A stretch of DNA of 64,000 bases from Lytechinus pictus (lineage: Eukaryota; Echinodermata; Echinoidea; Temnopleuroida; Toxopneustidae), in NCBI RefSeq assembly GCF_037042905.1, contig NC_087252.1:23329701-23393700 (forward strand), in the 5' to 3' direction. This document shows, piece by piece, positions 12,150 to 23,551 of the stretch. How positions within the stretch are numbered: position 1 is the first letter of the stretch; every line of letters starts with the position of its first letter. Position numbers and translations under genes: made by a program. The notes beneath the pieces are model-generated. The model was not told the origin of the DNA, made no database searches, and saw only the letters and a program-made list of their open reading frames with translations.

Positions 12150-12360
12150 TATTTTATATTTAACATCGAATCCAAACGTAGATCTATTACGATAAGGCCT
12201 ATAGAGTTTAACACGTGGAAGAAGCGTTGAAAATAAGACGTCCGTACTGTGCTGTGTCGAACTCGGTCAGTGAATTCCGAATCGTTTAGGAATTCAGACA
12301 CTCCTCACGCAAGCATTGTTATGCTAATCGGATACTTCTGCTAAGAAAAGAAAATGTATT

Positions 12361-13870
12361 GAATTCAATTCGAAGCGTTGCCATGATTACGTTCAGAACG
12401 GAAACGAGAACGGTTCTGAATGGAAGTTATTTAGAATCTCTGTTCTCTTCTGGTGGCGGTGGTGATCTCTTTCATGGCAACGTCCGCCATAACTGTTTGG
12501 CATAGGCCTCCATGTAAATTGCTCTTTTTTGTCGACGCTTGTGTTTTTTTTTGCCGCACAAAATCCCCACTCAACCATGCTCTATAGGGTAATGCGAGAA
12601 TAATAATTAAAAAAACCCTGAACAATGTGTGCCTTGGTGGAAGCCATCTTAAATCCACCCCTAATAATAGACACATTGTCCAGCCACAAGCTAGCCCAGG
12701 ACTCGACTGAATAGAAATCTCTAACTCAAAAGGTGATTTGGGCCATCTGATTGACCGTACTCTCAGTATTATCGGGTCAGATTTTCACACAAAGTATCAT
12801 GGGTAATATGATATCAATAACGCGTCTACTTTAAACCACTGAGATGAGACCGGAATTCGCGCGCCAAAGCAGAAGTCCGCCATACATAAGCGACGTTATG
12901 ATTATTTTTGCAATGAATGACAGATACGGTAAACTCCGGATCGCATTGTCGAAAGTGTGATTTTTTTTTCAACTTGAAAAATAACCTAGACCCCATCAAG
13001 CAGTTGCAATATATTCAGGTCAAACTTAAATTTGGTCTCGTGTTGTGAACTTTAGTGATTGGAATATGAGATTAATCTCAGATTTTATTTTAATCTATTG
13101 CAATTATTTGTGTGACGTGGTCGATTATTTCTTCATATAATAATAACAAATGATAATTTTTGGTTATTATAAATATCAGCATGATTGCGTTCACAGGTTC
13201 ATTCCCCCGACGTTGCATGGTGTGAAAGGTAAAGTTCAAACCCATCAAAGTGACATGATATGGGACGCAGGTTCGACCGGCCTAATATTAATGCTCATTC
13301 ACATATTTTTGTACCAAATTATAGTTTATCATGCTCCTAAAATTTAACAAAAATCCACTGCCCCCTATCCCTCTTCCAACTCTCACCTTCTCTTTCCATA
13401 CCATTATGTCTATCCTAGTTTCGCCCATGCATGTATACACATCCTACTTTTTAGTTGCTTTCGTCTATGTCCTTCGAAGCACCTTCAAAGTATGCACACC
13501 ATACTGCTTGTCGATTCAATTCCTACCATCACAAGATGTATGCCTGTTATCCTAACTGTTTGGAAAAAAGACCTACAAACACAACAATAAAGACCATCAT
13601 GATCTTGCATTCAAGACCATGGGCGCAAACAAAAAGATCGATCACTTGGGTAGAGAAAGTACTCTGAGATTGTCCGGTCGGAGACAAAAGTTGCTTTATC
13701 TTTTAAGTACACTGTTTAATCTTTCCGTTACACAAAGATAACCTCTGTAGCCTTTTATGAATCACTTCCATTATACCACGCCCTATATACGTCCCAGTAG
13801 GCCTATGCCATGTCGACTATTTTATACCTGGGTACCCCCTCCCCCTTTTCGACACCCTCTCCGAGTGCAT
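12361..13870. other. Intergenic stretch, no gene seen
   Basis: Short open frames here (for example 12393-12578 and 13331-13667) have no recognisable domain, splice support or conservation signal. I see no tRNA or strong repeat. Confidence 0.5.
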
Positions 13871-13879
13871 ATCATCTGA

Positions 13880-14965
13880 TGGAAAGAGCACAGTGTCCCA
13901 ACAGTCTTTTCATAGTGTGTTAACAGTGTGGAACACGATGTGAAGTCACCTTCTCAAAGTCAAAATTGAGCATTTTAACAGTGTGGAACCCGTCTGAACA
14001 TAGTCCACTTTGTGAACACACTGTGAACATTGATCACACCATGGAGATATAAACACTACATGCTCATACTACCGAGATGTCCAAAGTATCGACATCATTC
14101 CCGAATAGTCCCTGACGGAAATAACACAGTGCCCCCACAGTGTGTTCCTAGTGTGGAAACAGTGTGAAATCACCTTCACACAGTCAAATTACAGCATTTT
14201 TCAGTGTGATTAACATCTTCTCATTGTCAACTATCTGAACACACTGTGAACATTCACATCATAGACATCATGCATGCACTCAATGCTCAAACTACCGAGA
14301 TGTCCACAGTATATCGACACCATTCCCGAATCGCCCCTGCTGGAGCTATCACAGTGTCCCACAGTGTGGAGGACAGTGCTAGTGTGAAATTCCCTTCACA
14401 CTGTCAAATGTGAGCATTTTAGCATTGTGCAACACGTCTGAACATAGTCCACTATGTGAACACACCGTAAACATTCACACTGTGCAGCAGGTGCCCGCAG
14501 TGTGAATAAAATCTTCACAGAATTCACAGGGTTCACTATATATGAACACACTGTGAAAATTCTCACTGTAGAGGTGTTCATAGTGTGAATATCATCTTCA
14601 CAGAATTCACTATGTGAACACACTGTGAACATTCACACCATGGACACCATTCACTCCATGCTCACACTACCGAGATGTCCACAGTGTGAAATCACCTTCA
14701 CACAGTCAAATTTCAGCATTTTAAACAGTGTGAAACACGTCTGGACATAGTCCACTATGTGAACACACTGTGAATGCCCACAATATGGAGATGAAATTTT
14801 TTCGCACTGTTGAATTCGAATGTTTTAATAGTGTTCATCATATCTGCACACATAGTTAACTACGTGGACACACTATGAACGCTCTCACTGTTGAGGTATC
14901 CACAGTGTGAAATTATTTTCGCAGTGGTAAATTTGACTAATTTAACAGGGTGTATCGCTTTTTCA
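13880..14965. repeat. CACAGTGTGA-rich degenerate satellite block 1
   Basis: Dozens of CACAGTGTG, GTGAACACACTGTGAA and TTCACACTGT words on both strands. Longer recurring segments such as CTACCGAGATGTCCA (about 14070, 14291, 14668) and AATTTCAGCATTTTAA-like stretches recur with unequal spacing (about 220 and 377 bp). It behaves as an irregular satellite with inverted subunits. Related blocks lie at 17765-18060 and 42785-43340. Confidence 0.75.
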
Positions 14966-15401
14966 CGTTGTCCACTTTGCAAAAAACAGTGAATTTGCGC
15001 ATTCTAACACTCCATATTATCTGCACTTGTTGATTTACCTCAGTTGATAACTTGATGACGACTTATTTCTATATATTTGATTTATTAATTGTTATTAATC
15101 AATTAGTTATCTTTTTACATGCATTTATTCCTTTTTCTAAATTCTTTCTTTATTCTTACTTTAATTCATTGCTGTCTTCTCCACTCTACATATCTATCTA
15201 TTTTCCATTTCTTCTGGATCTTTTAATCATCATATGAACAAAATATATTTCCATAAGAACAAGATTTCTATTGAAGTGAATAGTGCCCCCAACCCCAACA
15301 TACACAGAAGCATTAGCACAAGAGATAACTACAAATAATCCCCCTTTTAGTTCTGCTATAACATGATATATTATTCACTTAATATTATATTTATGAAGTT
15401 G

Positions 15402-15566
15402 TCATGAGCGCCTGTAATCCAAGGTACACGAGGAACTTACTAACCGATGCAGAGGTTTGAGATTCGAGCCCCGGGCCATGTCTCTCGGATGACGAGGTAA
15501 AAGTTCGGCCCAGACGTAGATAATATATTTTTGATGCACGTTTGTAAAAATAAAAACAACAACAAA
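15402..15566 (+). mobile_element. tRNA-derived SINE, probable
   Basis: A tRNA-like head with a B-box AGATTCGAGCCCC at about 15451-15463. It is followed by a body motif TCTCGGATGACGAGGTAAAAG and CCCAGACGTAGATAATA, and an A-rich tail AAAAATAAAAACAACAACAA (about 15546-15565). The same body motif (CTTTCGGATGGTGACGTTAA) recurs at 57842-57940. The A box is weak. Confidence 0.55.
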
Positions 15567-16740
15567 ATGCAGGTCACAGAGATACGGTTGAGTGTCCAGG
15601 ACATTACGATTTATGAAGATTACGTTTGGTTCGTAGTTCTGCCGAAATAAAACCGCTTTGGAGCAGACCGAATAAAAAGTCAAATACAGATCAGAGTATG
15701 TTAAGACGGTTTCTCAGTAGTCATTGACTAGTTCCGACTTTTGTAATAGTGTGAACACACCTTAAACATATTATTCCATACAGTAGCTTAATGAGACCAA
15801 AATTTTGAGGGGGTCAAGACATGGCGTATGGGGCAAATTGTCTTCCACACTTTAAGCGAGCGAAGCGTTCGCATTTAATAATTAAAAAAAATCCCTTTTC
15901 AGTACCAAAATCTATTTTTGTGATAGATTTTGACATATCATTTACAAAATAATATCATCACCCCTTTTTCTTTAATTTTTTCCCTTTCTCATTTTTTTTC
16001 GTAGTCGTGAAAATTTTAGGGGGTCGACCCGCATCGACCCGTACGCCAGTAACTCTATACCGTATCTCCCATTTCTCTGGTACGCCTGCAACCTATAGCT
16101 CACACCCAGGCAACAACCTTCCTCTCTTTATGAAAAGTTATTAGACGACAATAAAACTCCTTCCACCACACATGAGGGAGCTTTCTAAGAATTACGAATG
16201 ATAAATGTTAGCCCACTATTTTCTACTGACACTATTACTACCGACAGGTTTTACTCTATAGTTTGTGTAGACAACGTAACGCGAAATAGCTTGGTTTAGA
16301 AGAGGGCACAACTTCCCACACCCATGTATTCTTGGCAGCCATGCCCCAATGCTCCTATTGTCTCGCCAATGATTTTAGACTCGGCTTGCAATCAGGGTTG
16401 GCTTTCTTTTTCGATCCCCTGCACACAGAAGAATAAAAAAGAACATACAATGCCGGTATTATACTCTGGAAGGCGTCTCTGACGATGATTCAGAAGGCTA
16501 TTGATCCCACGTACACACGGCTGGTGCAGCTTCTCCTAATACGTGTACCGCAAAATATGCGAAATTATTTCCACAACAGAATATAATTTTCGGTTGACCA
16601 GCCACACCCCTCACGAAGCGGATAAGATAAGTTATGAAGCCCATGCAACAAAGTTCGACTAGGTTCTGACTGACAGCGGTGTTTCTGGAAAATTTGCAAT
16701 GGGGGAACTTTTTACATGCGCTTTTATATGACATGATCGC
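15567..16740. other. Mostly unassigned; one inverted-repeat fragment
   Basis: At about 15800-16052 lies a possible element with ends ATGGCGTATGGGGC and CGACCCGTACGCCA. Inside it are AGCGAGCGAAGCGTTCGCAT (15856-15875) and an AATCTATTTTTGTGATAGATTTTGACAT-type stretch seen also in the 55.4-55.5 kb and 59.3 kb regions. No gene was recognised in the remainder. Confidence 0.45.
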
Positions 16741-16751
16741 TTAATCCACCA

Positions 16752-16760
16752 CATATATAA
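16752..16760 (+). promoter_or_regulatory. Possible TATA box
   Basis: CATATATAAGG sits about 25-30 bp ahead of an initiator-like ACATTACTACC. An ATG that ends in a perfect splice donor, ATG|GTAAGT, lies at 16844-16846. Seen together they look like a small promoter and first exon. No convincing downstream coding exon was found, so this is tentative. Confidence 0.3.
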
Positions 16761-16784
16761 GGAGAGAGAGAACATTACTACCAA

Positions 16785-16846
16785 GTTTGCTCGAGTTTGA
16801 AGTTTGCTTTCAATACTTTTTCATTGGAAGTTTTAGTAAAAATATG
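16785..16846 (+). CDS. Possible first exon ending in its start codon
   Basis: The exon would run from a start near 16785 to ATG (16844-16846), followed directly by the donor GTAAGTAAAA. Only Met would be coded in it (phase 0). A pyrimidine-rich acceptor TTCCTCCGTTCACCAG ends at about 17073. The sequence after it stays open for only 12 codons in the required frame, so the partner exon is unproven. A single-codon first exon is a known gene architecture; its use here is inference. Confidence 0.22.
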
Positions 16847-17212
16847 GTAAGTAAAACAATGGTGTGTAACATGTGATGTATCCTTGTGTAAAACAAGACA
16901 AAGTCCTGTCGTGTTACCGTTCCTTAAATTTTCATACATGCATCATTATGTATATGTATTATTTAATTGTCTGTTATTGAATACTAACCCCGTACTTAAT
17001 CAAGTCCAATATTGAATTACCACTGTAGTGTACTACTTCTTCTTCCTCTGTGTTCAATTCCTCCGTTCACCAGACATGCCAGAGGACTGCAAGCCTCAAG
17101 TTCCGATGTTAATTACCATAATACATGCGTCCACCCTACGCGCAAAATGCATGCATCTTTAATTTTGATAATAACTATAGGAACTTAATAATAAACTTAA
17201 TGTTATACATGT

Positions 17213-17760
17213 AACATAATAATTAAAGTAGGATCAAGATCTATGATCAGAAGGAAAGACCGGAAGTTACCACAGGTAGTTGTCTTCCGTATACTGATGA
17301 TGATGATTAAGATGATGATGGTGATAATGGTGATGACGGTGATAATGGTGGTGGTGGTGATGATGTTTTAACATGATAATTCAAGTAGGATCAAGATCTA
17401 TCAGAAGGAACGACCGGAAGTTACCACAGGTAGTTCCTTCGTCTTCCGTATACTGATGATAGTGAGGATGATGATGATTAAGATGATGATGGTGATAATG
17501 GTGATGACGGTGATAATGGTGGTGGTGGTGATGGTGGTGGTGATGATGTTTTAACATGATAATTCAAGTAGGATCAAGATCTATCAGAAGGAACGACCGG
17601 AAGTTACCACAGGTATAGTTCCGTCTTCTTCCATATACTTATGATGATGGTGAGGATGATGATGAAGATGCTGCTGCTGATGATGATGAAAATGATGATG
17701 GTGAGGATGATGATGGTAATGATGTTGATGATGATGATGGTGACGGTAATGATCACGATG
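17213..17760 (+). repeat. Three-copy tandem array with GATGAT tracts
   Basis: A head segment AAGTAGGATCAAGATCTAT plus GACCGGAAGTTACCACAGGTA and TCTTCC-TATACT recurs at about 17227, 17383 and 17566. Each copy is followed by a GAT/GGT/GATAAT microsatellite of differing length. The unit length is about 160-185 bp. Confidence 0.85.
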
Positions 17761-17764
17761 GTGG

Positions 17765-18060
17765 TGTGTTCACAATGTGTTCACATATAGTGGAGCACGT
17801 GAAGATATGGTTATTAAAATGCTCAAATGGGAAGATAATTTCGTAGTGTTTGAGTTTCCAGTGTGTTCACATGGAAGACTTTTTTTCACACTGTTAAAAT
17901 ATTCTAAAATTAAAGGTGTGGAAACGATATCATATATTCGGAACCTTATAACATGTACAGAATTTCCACTTTGTGGACTACTGAACTTGAATTGCTCAAA
18001 TTCAAGACTGAATATTTTGTAAAGAACACAATATTACTCTACACAGTGTGTTCACGCAGC
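17765..18060. repeat. CACAGTGTGA-type satellite block 2
   Basis: Contains GTGTTCACAATGTGTTCACATA, TTTCACACTGTTAAAAT and ACACAGTGTGTTCACGCAG. It is the same word set as at 13880-14965 and is adjacent to the GATGAT array. The open frame at 17777-18022 lies wholly inside this repeat. Confidence 0.6.
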
Positions 18061-18066
18061 TAGTGG

Positions 18067-18205
18067 AGTAATAATAATAATAATATTAATAATAACAATA
18101 ATAATAATAATAACAATGATAATGATAATACTACTAATAATAATAACAATAATAATAATAATAATAATGATGAAAATAATAATAATGATAATAATAATAG
18201 TTATA
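18067..18205 (+). repeat. AAT/ATA microsatellite
   Basis: A long run of AATAATAAT with ACA and GAT interruptions. The translated frame over it is low-complexity only. Confidence 0.9.
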
Positions 18206-18351
18206 TTAAACATTAATTATAGTATTACTTACATTTATATATCTTTTTATAAGCTTACTTTACATTGCAATGATTATCTCAATATCAAATCAGCCAAAAA
18301 ACTTACACGTTCGGTCTCGAACCAAATATGGAATGGTACGAGGTATTTGTT

Positions 18352-18969
18352 TAGAGGACAAGTCCACCCCAACAAAATGTCTATTTTAATAAAAAGAGAA
18401 AATCCAACGAGGATAACACTGAAAATTTTATCAAAATCGGATGTAAAATAAGAAAGTTATGGCATTTTAAAGTTTCGCTTCATTTCACAAAACAGCCATA
18501 TGCATATCCCGGTCGGTATGCAAATGAGGTCAGTCAGGGAACTGATGACATCACTCACTCCCTTTTTCTTTTGAATTCTATTATATAAAGTATGAAATAT
18601 TCTAATGTTCTCCTCAATGTCCTGTGAAACAAAGTTTTATTTCTCCCTGAACATGTGGAATTACTATTGTTTAACATTATATGGTTCAGTCAAGTTGGTC
18701 CTTATTGTCAAATCTGTAAACATTTAAATATTGTATAATTCAAACAATAAAAAGAAATGAAATAGTGAGTGAGGGACATCATCGATTCTCTCATTTGCAT
18801 GTGACTAAATTGTGCATAAAACTATTTTGAGAAAAATAAGCGAAACTTTAAAATGTCATAACTTTCTTATTTCACATCCGATTTTGATGAAATTTTCAGC
18901 ATTATGCTTGTCTAATTTTTCTCTGGAGATTCAAATCAACATTTTTATGAGGTAGACTTTACCTTTAAG
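18352..18969. mobile_element. TA-flanked fold-back MITE, copy 1
   Basis: The left arm runs from AGGACAAGTCCACCCCAAC to the AAAATCGGATGTAAAATAAG and AAGTTATGGCATTTTAAAG segments. The right arm is its reverse complement, ending GGTAGACTTTACCTTTAA. Each arm is about 150 nt. The ends lie at TA dinucleotides, fitting a Tc1/mariner-like target. Other copies are at 36070, 46698, 52307 and 56167. Confidence 0.8.
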
Positions 18970-19233
18970 GAATTCTTATGCACCAGTGAAAATGTTACTG
19001 ATGTGAACTAAACCCATTGACATTTACACACGGAAAGAAGAGGGTTTACCACTTGACCCATTCACATTACGTAACGTCACTGTGAAATGGATGAAAATGG
19101 TACTTTAAGGATTACGTAGCCGTAGAGGAGTACCTTAAATGACTATGTCAACACACTACCAATAGCAGACGATGGCCGATTCCTCTGTATTCGTATCCCG
19201 ATTGCTTCTCCCTCGTCCTTTTAGTTCTTTAAA

Positions 19234-19439
19234 CCAGGGTTACACCAAAACCGAATTCTCCCGAATAAAGTCGGACCGTGATTTTACCCGAATTCGGGTA
19301 GTCTCGGTGGATTCGAATGTTCCCGAATCCTTCCTGAATTTTCTCCCATTCGTGGAGGGAGAACAGAATACTCCCAAAACCACCGGAATACATGTATTCG
19401 GATGGATTCGCAGCTGATTCGGTTCCGGTGTTACCCGAG
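19234..19439. mobile_element. hAT-like MITE (TTACACC family), copy 1
   Basis: The ends CCAGGGTTACACCAAAACCG and CCGGTGTTACCCGAG are inverted repeats. It is the reverse-orientation relative of 27451-27653 (about 206 versus 203 bp, same inner words CAGCTGATTCGGT and CCGAATTC). The flanks CTTTAAAC and CTTTACTT may be a decayed 8-bp target duplication. Confidence 0.7.
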
Positions 19440-19544
19440 CTTTACTTATTCAAAACTCTCACGAATTTATGTAAATAGGCAGTTATAAAAGACATTATAA
19501 GAAGGAGGGAGCACAAATCAAACTCAATGTTTAGAAAAGTAGAA

Positions 19545-20250
19545 ACGTCGATTTAACTATTACGAAAAGTAGAAACACAAATCAAGCTCTAACTTACACT
19601 CTAAAAACAGAGAGTAAAAACTTACCCACTATCTGGTAGAAAGGGAACTTGCATGTTTGCTGGGTAATTTTTGTTTTCCAATATTGGGCAAAATGCATGT
19701 GTGAAGGGTAAATATCAACGCAACATTGCGTGAAATTTACATAATATTTGGTGTATTTTTACCCCCACAAATACGCATGTTCCCATTTAACTCAATATTA
19801 GGTAAACTTTGTTTAGAGGGTAAGAAGAGCAGAAACACCAATCAGGGTTTAACTTATGAAAAGTCAACACGTCAATCAAACTCTAACTTAAGAAAAGTAG
19901 AAATTACAATCAAACTCTAACTAAAGAAAAGTAGAAACAATAACCAAACTCTAATTTAAGAAAAGTAGAAACAACAATCAAAGTATAACTTAAGAAAAGT
20001 AGAACACCAAACAAACTCTAAGTTAATAAAAGTAGAAACACCAATGAGCTCTAACTAAATTTCTCAGGAAAAGAATAGGAGCACCAATCAAGCTCTAACT
20101 TAGGAAAAGTTGTAACATCAATTTATCTGTAACTTAAGAAAAGCAGAAATACCAAAATATCTCCACGTAAGAAAAGGTGAAACGCCAATTTACATCTAAC
20201 CCAAGAAAAGTAGAAGACCAATCAAAAACCTAATTTAAGGAAAGTCTATA
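19545..20250 (+). repeat. About 34-bp minisatellite, interrupted by a MITE
   Basis: Roughly fifteen to twenty diverged units of the type AAGAAAAGTAGAAACACCAA followed by TCAAACTCTAACTT. At about 19597-19826 the array is split by an element with ends ACTCTAAAAACAGAGAGTAA and GTAAACTTTGTTTAGAGGGTAA. Confidence 0.8.
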
Positions 20251-22179
20251 TTATAAATGTAAGATATATAGTCTCATTATATAGATCCCACATAAGAAAA
20301 TAAAGAAAATAGTTACTAAAAAGTCAATAAATATATGTACTAGGAATACAAACGCGTTCCCCCCCCCCACACACACACACCCTTCCATGTTCCTAAGAAC
20401 CGCACACTCACACACTCACTGACGAAAAATACTATACCCCTATTATTATAGGAAATGAAATATGAAGTGCAGTGCGAGATACGATCGAACAGACTATATA
20501 TCTGCAACTGTTTTTTTAATTCTTATAATACGTTACATTTCTTCTGTTTCCCTTCATCACTTTGCAATGTAATAATTCTAATTTTATTCTCCCTTCGAGG
20601 GCAAAGTAATATGATATAAGCATGATAAGGATTGTTAAATCGGCAAAACGTTCTCACCATTTCTCTGAATTAAAAAGTGATCCAACGTCGTTAATCCAAA
20701 CGTATACATGGTTAAATGCGCTACGATAAAACGTCTATCGGTCATTGGCCTTGTGCAAACTATATATATGGTGTATCATGATCTCAGACGAAAATGCCTA
20801 CACGGACCGCTTCCTATTACTATTTCTCCCTAGCGCCAGAATAGGGGTTATTCCGATTACGCACGAGTCGCAAACGAATAGGCCTGAAGTAATTTTAAAG
20901 CGACGCTACCAACCCGTCAACCAATGTGCTTGCAAAGGAAATGGTTATGGGTACAAATCCCATGCAGTACTGGGTATAATCTTGAATTGTAGGTACATAT
21001 TTCTTTAAATTAGGGGAAAATTTCGAAGAAATACATTTCCAAGCCTTGATATCCGACTCAAAGACTTCAAAACAAGTTAGGCCTATATGTAGGACAGGAT
21101 TGAAAAGGGACAACCAGTTTTGCGGGGGCATGCACTTAGTCTGATGGGCAAACCCTTCACTCGAGTTAAGGGTCTGAATGTGCAGCCTACTCATGCCTTG
21201 TGTACTGAAGGCTCTCTAGCTCAGGATTGGAACAGCAAATTTTATATGTGCTAGTCTTTGCGTGGAGGCACACTTATTGATCAAAGTTCCAATCAGGGTC
21301 TGTGCCTGCAGACTAGCATGCACTCGACAAGACAACTCGAAAACAGATATATGATCACGATGCTGCAAGGATAACTATTCTGGAACAGGAACAAACTAGA
21401 AAAAAAAAGATCTATCCATCCAACCATCCAGTTTATAAAAGAACCAACCAAACAAGAAGAATGTAAGAAATGTTGCTTTATATGTTCATCTCAGGAAACT
21501 TCTGAAATTAATCAAACGCCACGCCAGAAAAAAAGTGTTTATAAACAAAAATACAAATGTCTTCCTGCCCTTTTATGTGCATTGCTACGAACAAATATTA
21601 TCAGGCTGTAAATAGAGATACTACCAACTGTTTGGTGTCTGCAAATGTGACTGGGCGACGGCATATCGCATTATTAGTCATTACAATGTAACATAACTGG
21701 CTAAAGTATGTTTCTGCACGAATTTAGTTATAAAATGAAAGCTTTGCTATTCATAAACGAAAATAATAGCCATAGATTTTGCTGATTTTATTGGAAGATA
21801 AATGCACATGTATGTACATTTATAGACGTACATGTATTTCGTATAAATCTGAATAGTTCGATTTTTCTATTGACACGATAGGTTTACTCAATTTCTATTT
21901 TTGAAAATGGAAAATGATAAAGAGGCCATACTTTCCTTTTTTTGCGGGGTAAGCTTTTATATAATCTGTGATCAGTCTAGTCTACATTGATAACATAATT
22001 TTAAACGTCTAACATGTTTAAAAATTATTCTATTAACTAGGAACTGCATTTATCTGTTTATCTATATTTATTTGTTTTCTTTATTCTATACTGCAGGGTA
22101 GGCCTGCTCAGTTATGCAAAACTGCTTTCCAAAGGCGCCATGCAGTTTAACAAATCATTCAACATCTTATCAATTCAAT
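20251..22179. other. Intergenic stretch, no gene seen
   Basis: A C-run with an ACAC tract is at 20360-20420. A short inverted repeat GTGCTAGTCT...AGACTAGCAT spans about 21248-21320. ORFs at 20745-21008 and 20895-21194 overlap on opposite strands and show no domain or splice support. I see nothing else here. Confidence 0.5.
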
Positions 22180-22493
22180 GGCCCGTATTCTGAAGTCGGG
22201 TTTAACTTAAACTCAGGTTTAAAGTTGTGGTTTAAGTATGGGAAGCCAAAAGTATCAATTTTTTGTTAAGTTGTATGTTTCTTATGTTTACTGTGCATGC
22301 TCTTTCCTGATTCATCGATGGTGAAGACAATCATCTATTTATACTTCCTAGACAATTATGAATGATTTGAGAGCCAAATAAGCTGAAGTTTGATATTTCT
22401 ACTGTTAGTGATTTATTTAACAATTGGCTTTCCATACTTAAACCACAACTTTAAACCTGAGTTTAGATTAAACCCGACTTCAGAATACGGGCC
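22180..22493. mobile_element. MITE with GGCCCGTATTCTGAAGTCGG ends, copy 1
   Basis: Long inverted ends: GGCCCGTATTCTGAAGTCGG, then GTTTAA and ACTCAGGTTTAAAGTTGTGG, with the reverse complement at the right. It is flanked by AAT on both sides (3-bp target duplication). The second copy is at 43012-43322. No ORF is present. Confidence 0.85.
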
Positions 22494-22867
22494 AATGTGT
22501 GTAACATAAAAATAGAGTAAAAAAATAATACATTATATACATTACATGTAGAGTGAATCAACAATTATCATGGAATGATTACATCTATATCAAGTTATTC
22601 AGTCTTATTACATGTATGAAATTCATGCGTATCAAAATATTTCTGAAAATAAAGTATTGGAATGTAAAAGTCCTTCCCCAAACTTACAACCCCTAAATCA
22701 GAAGTAAGCGTATTGTTCTGCCTAGTGGTGCCAAGAGCCCAATTACAACAGGAAGGCAAAAGATATTCCTTCGAAACAACCCATTCGATTTTTTTTTCAA
22801 TTTGATATTGCTGATTGACAAAAGTGTATGAATATGATTGAAAATCTAACACTGATTCTGGAAACGG
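22494..22867. other. Unassigned AT-rich stretch
   Basis: No gene or repeat was recognised. The frame at 22595-22852 has no supporting feature. Confidence 0.45.
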
Positions 22868-23215
22868 TAACTAATGAACTTCCTTAGCCAAATTGGGAAG
22901 ATATATCAATGACTTTGGAACTATTTTTCGACTGGCGGAAGAATTAGGGCTATTTTACTGTTTCAGTTGATGAATTTGATCCCATCAGAGTTATCTTCAT
23001 AAATGGCGATTTATTTTTAAAATGAGCTGGCTACGATACCCTTTCTGGTCAAATATGGAATTTCAGATATATATTTTATCCAATGGTAGTAAACATTCGA
23101 CCCTTTGATTTTACGTTTACTTTGTATGAGTTTTTTAAAAGTGCCATTTTAACACACAAGTCTATGGGGAATGTTTTACTCGCGTGACACCTATATAGTA
23201 TTCTGACGTGTTTTA
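22868..23215 (+). repeat. Dispersed repeat, inverted relative to 39180-39515
   Basis: Collinear reverse-complement matches to 39180-39515 include AAATTGGGAAGATATATCA, GGCGGAAGAATTAGGGC, CCCTTTCTGGTCAAATATGG, GTAGTAAACATTCGACCC and GTGCCATTTTAACACACAAG. They show common descent of the two blocks, each about 340 bp. Confidence 0.75.
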
Positions 23216-23551
23216 CATGGTTTTATGTATTTTTCGTTTTCGTCTTTCATGGATGTCTGCTGAGTTATATAGTTGCATTGTATTCTTTCTATATCCTAGT
23301 GATAGATACATTTTTTACAATCATTTTAATGGACCATATCAACAAAGACCTATAACCCTGACGATTTCCTTTTCGCAGAACCCCATCTATCAAATGACAC
23401 AGATCACTGCTTACACCTAAAAAATATGCGAAATATTTACCCTTTTAGCCAAAAAGAATCAATGCTCACATAAAGAATGTATTGTTACTTGCAATCAAAT
23501 TCGCAATAATTCATTCATTTGGTCTGCTAAGGCAGCGACTGTCGAGGCTGC

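Larger units (their letters stand above)
6365..12360 (-). mobile_element. Ngaro/PAT-like (DIRS order) tyrosine-recombinase retrotransposon
   Basis: A 5996-bp element read on the - strand. In its own orientation the order is: terminal repeat A1 (12360-12232), Gag, reverse transcriptase, RNase H, tyrosine recombinase, internal repeats B1 (6992-6824) and A2 (6824-6696) abutting each other, a spacer (6695-6534), and terminal repeat B2 (6533-6365). This A1-ORFs-B1A2-B2 split-direct-repeat plan is the known hallmark of PAT and Ngaro elements, which integrate through a tyrosine recombinase and leave no target duplication. No TSD is seen. All coding parts are broken by stops and frameshifts, yet both repeat pairs look base-for-base identical. 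I cannot separate Ngaro from PAT by eye, and no methyltransferase domain was recognised. An A/T-rich run (8903-8927) lies between the RNase H and recombinase parts. Confidence 0.9.

Noticed and set aside
13880-14965. CRISPR-like array of spaced repeats
   Set aside because: The genome is plainly eukaryotic, words occur in both orientations with irregular spacing, and no cas-like genes exist.
17028-17160. Coding exon after the acceptor at 17073 reading MPEDCKPQVP
   Set aside because: This frame is not the one required by the ATG|GTAAGT exon and closes after about 30 codons; no donor in frame was found.
18116-18451. 111-codon frame starting in an AAT microsatellite
   Set aside because: The first half is Ile/Met low complexity and the second half is the arm of a fold-back MITE.
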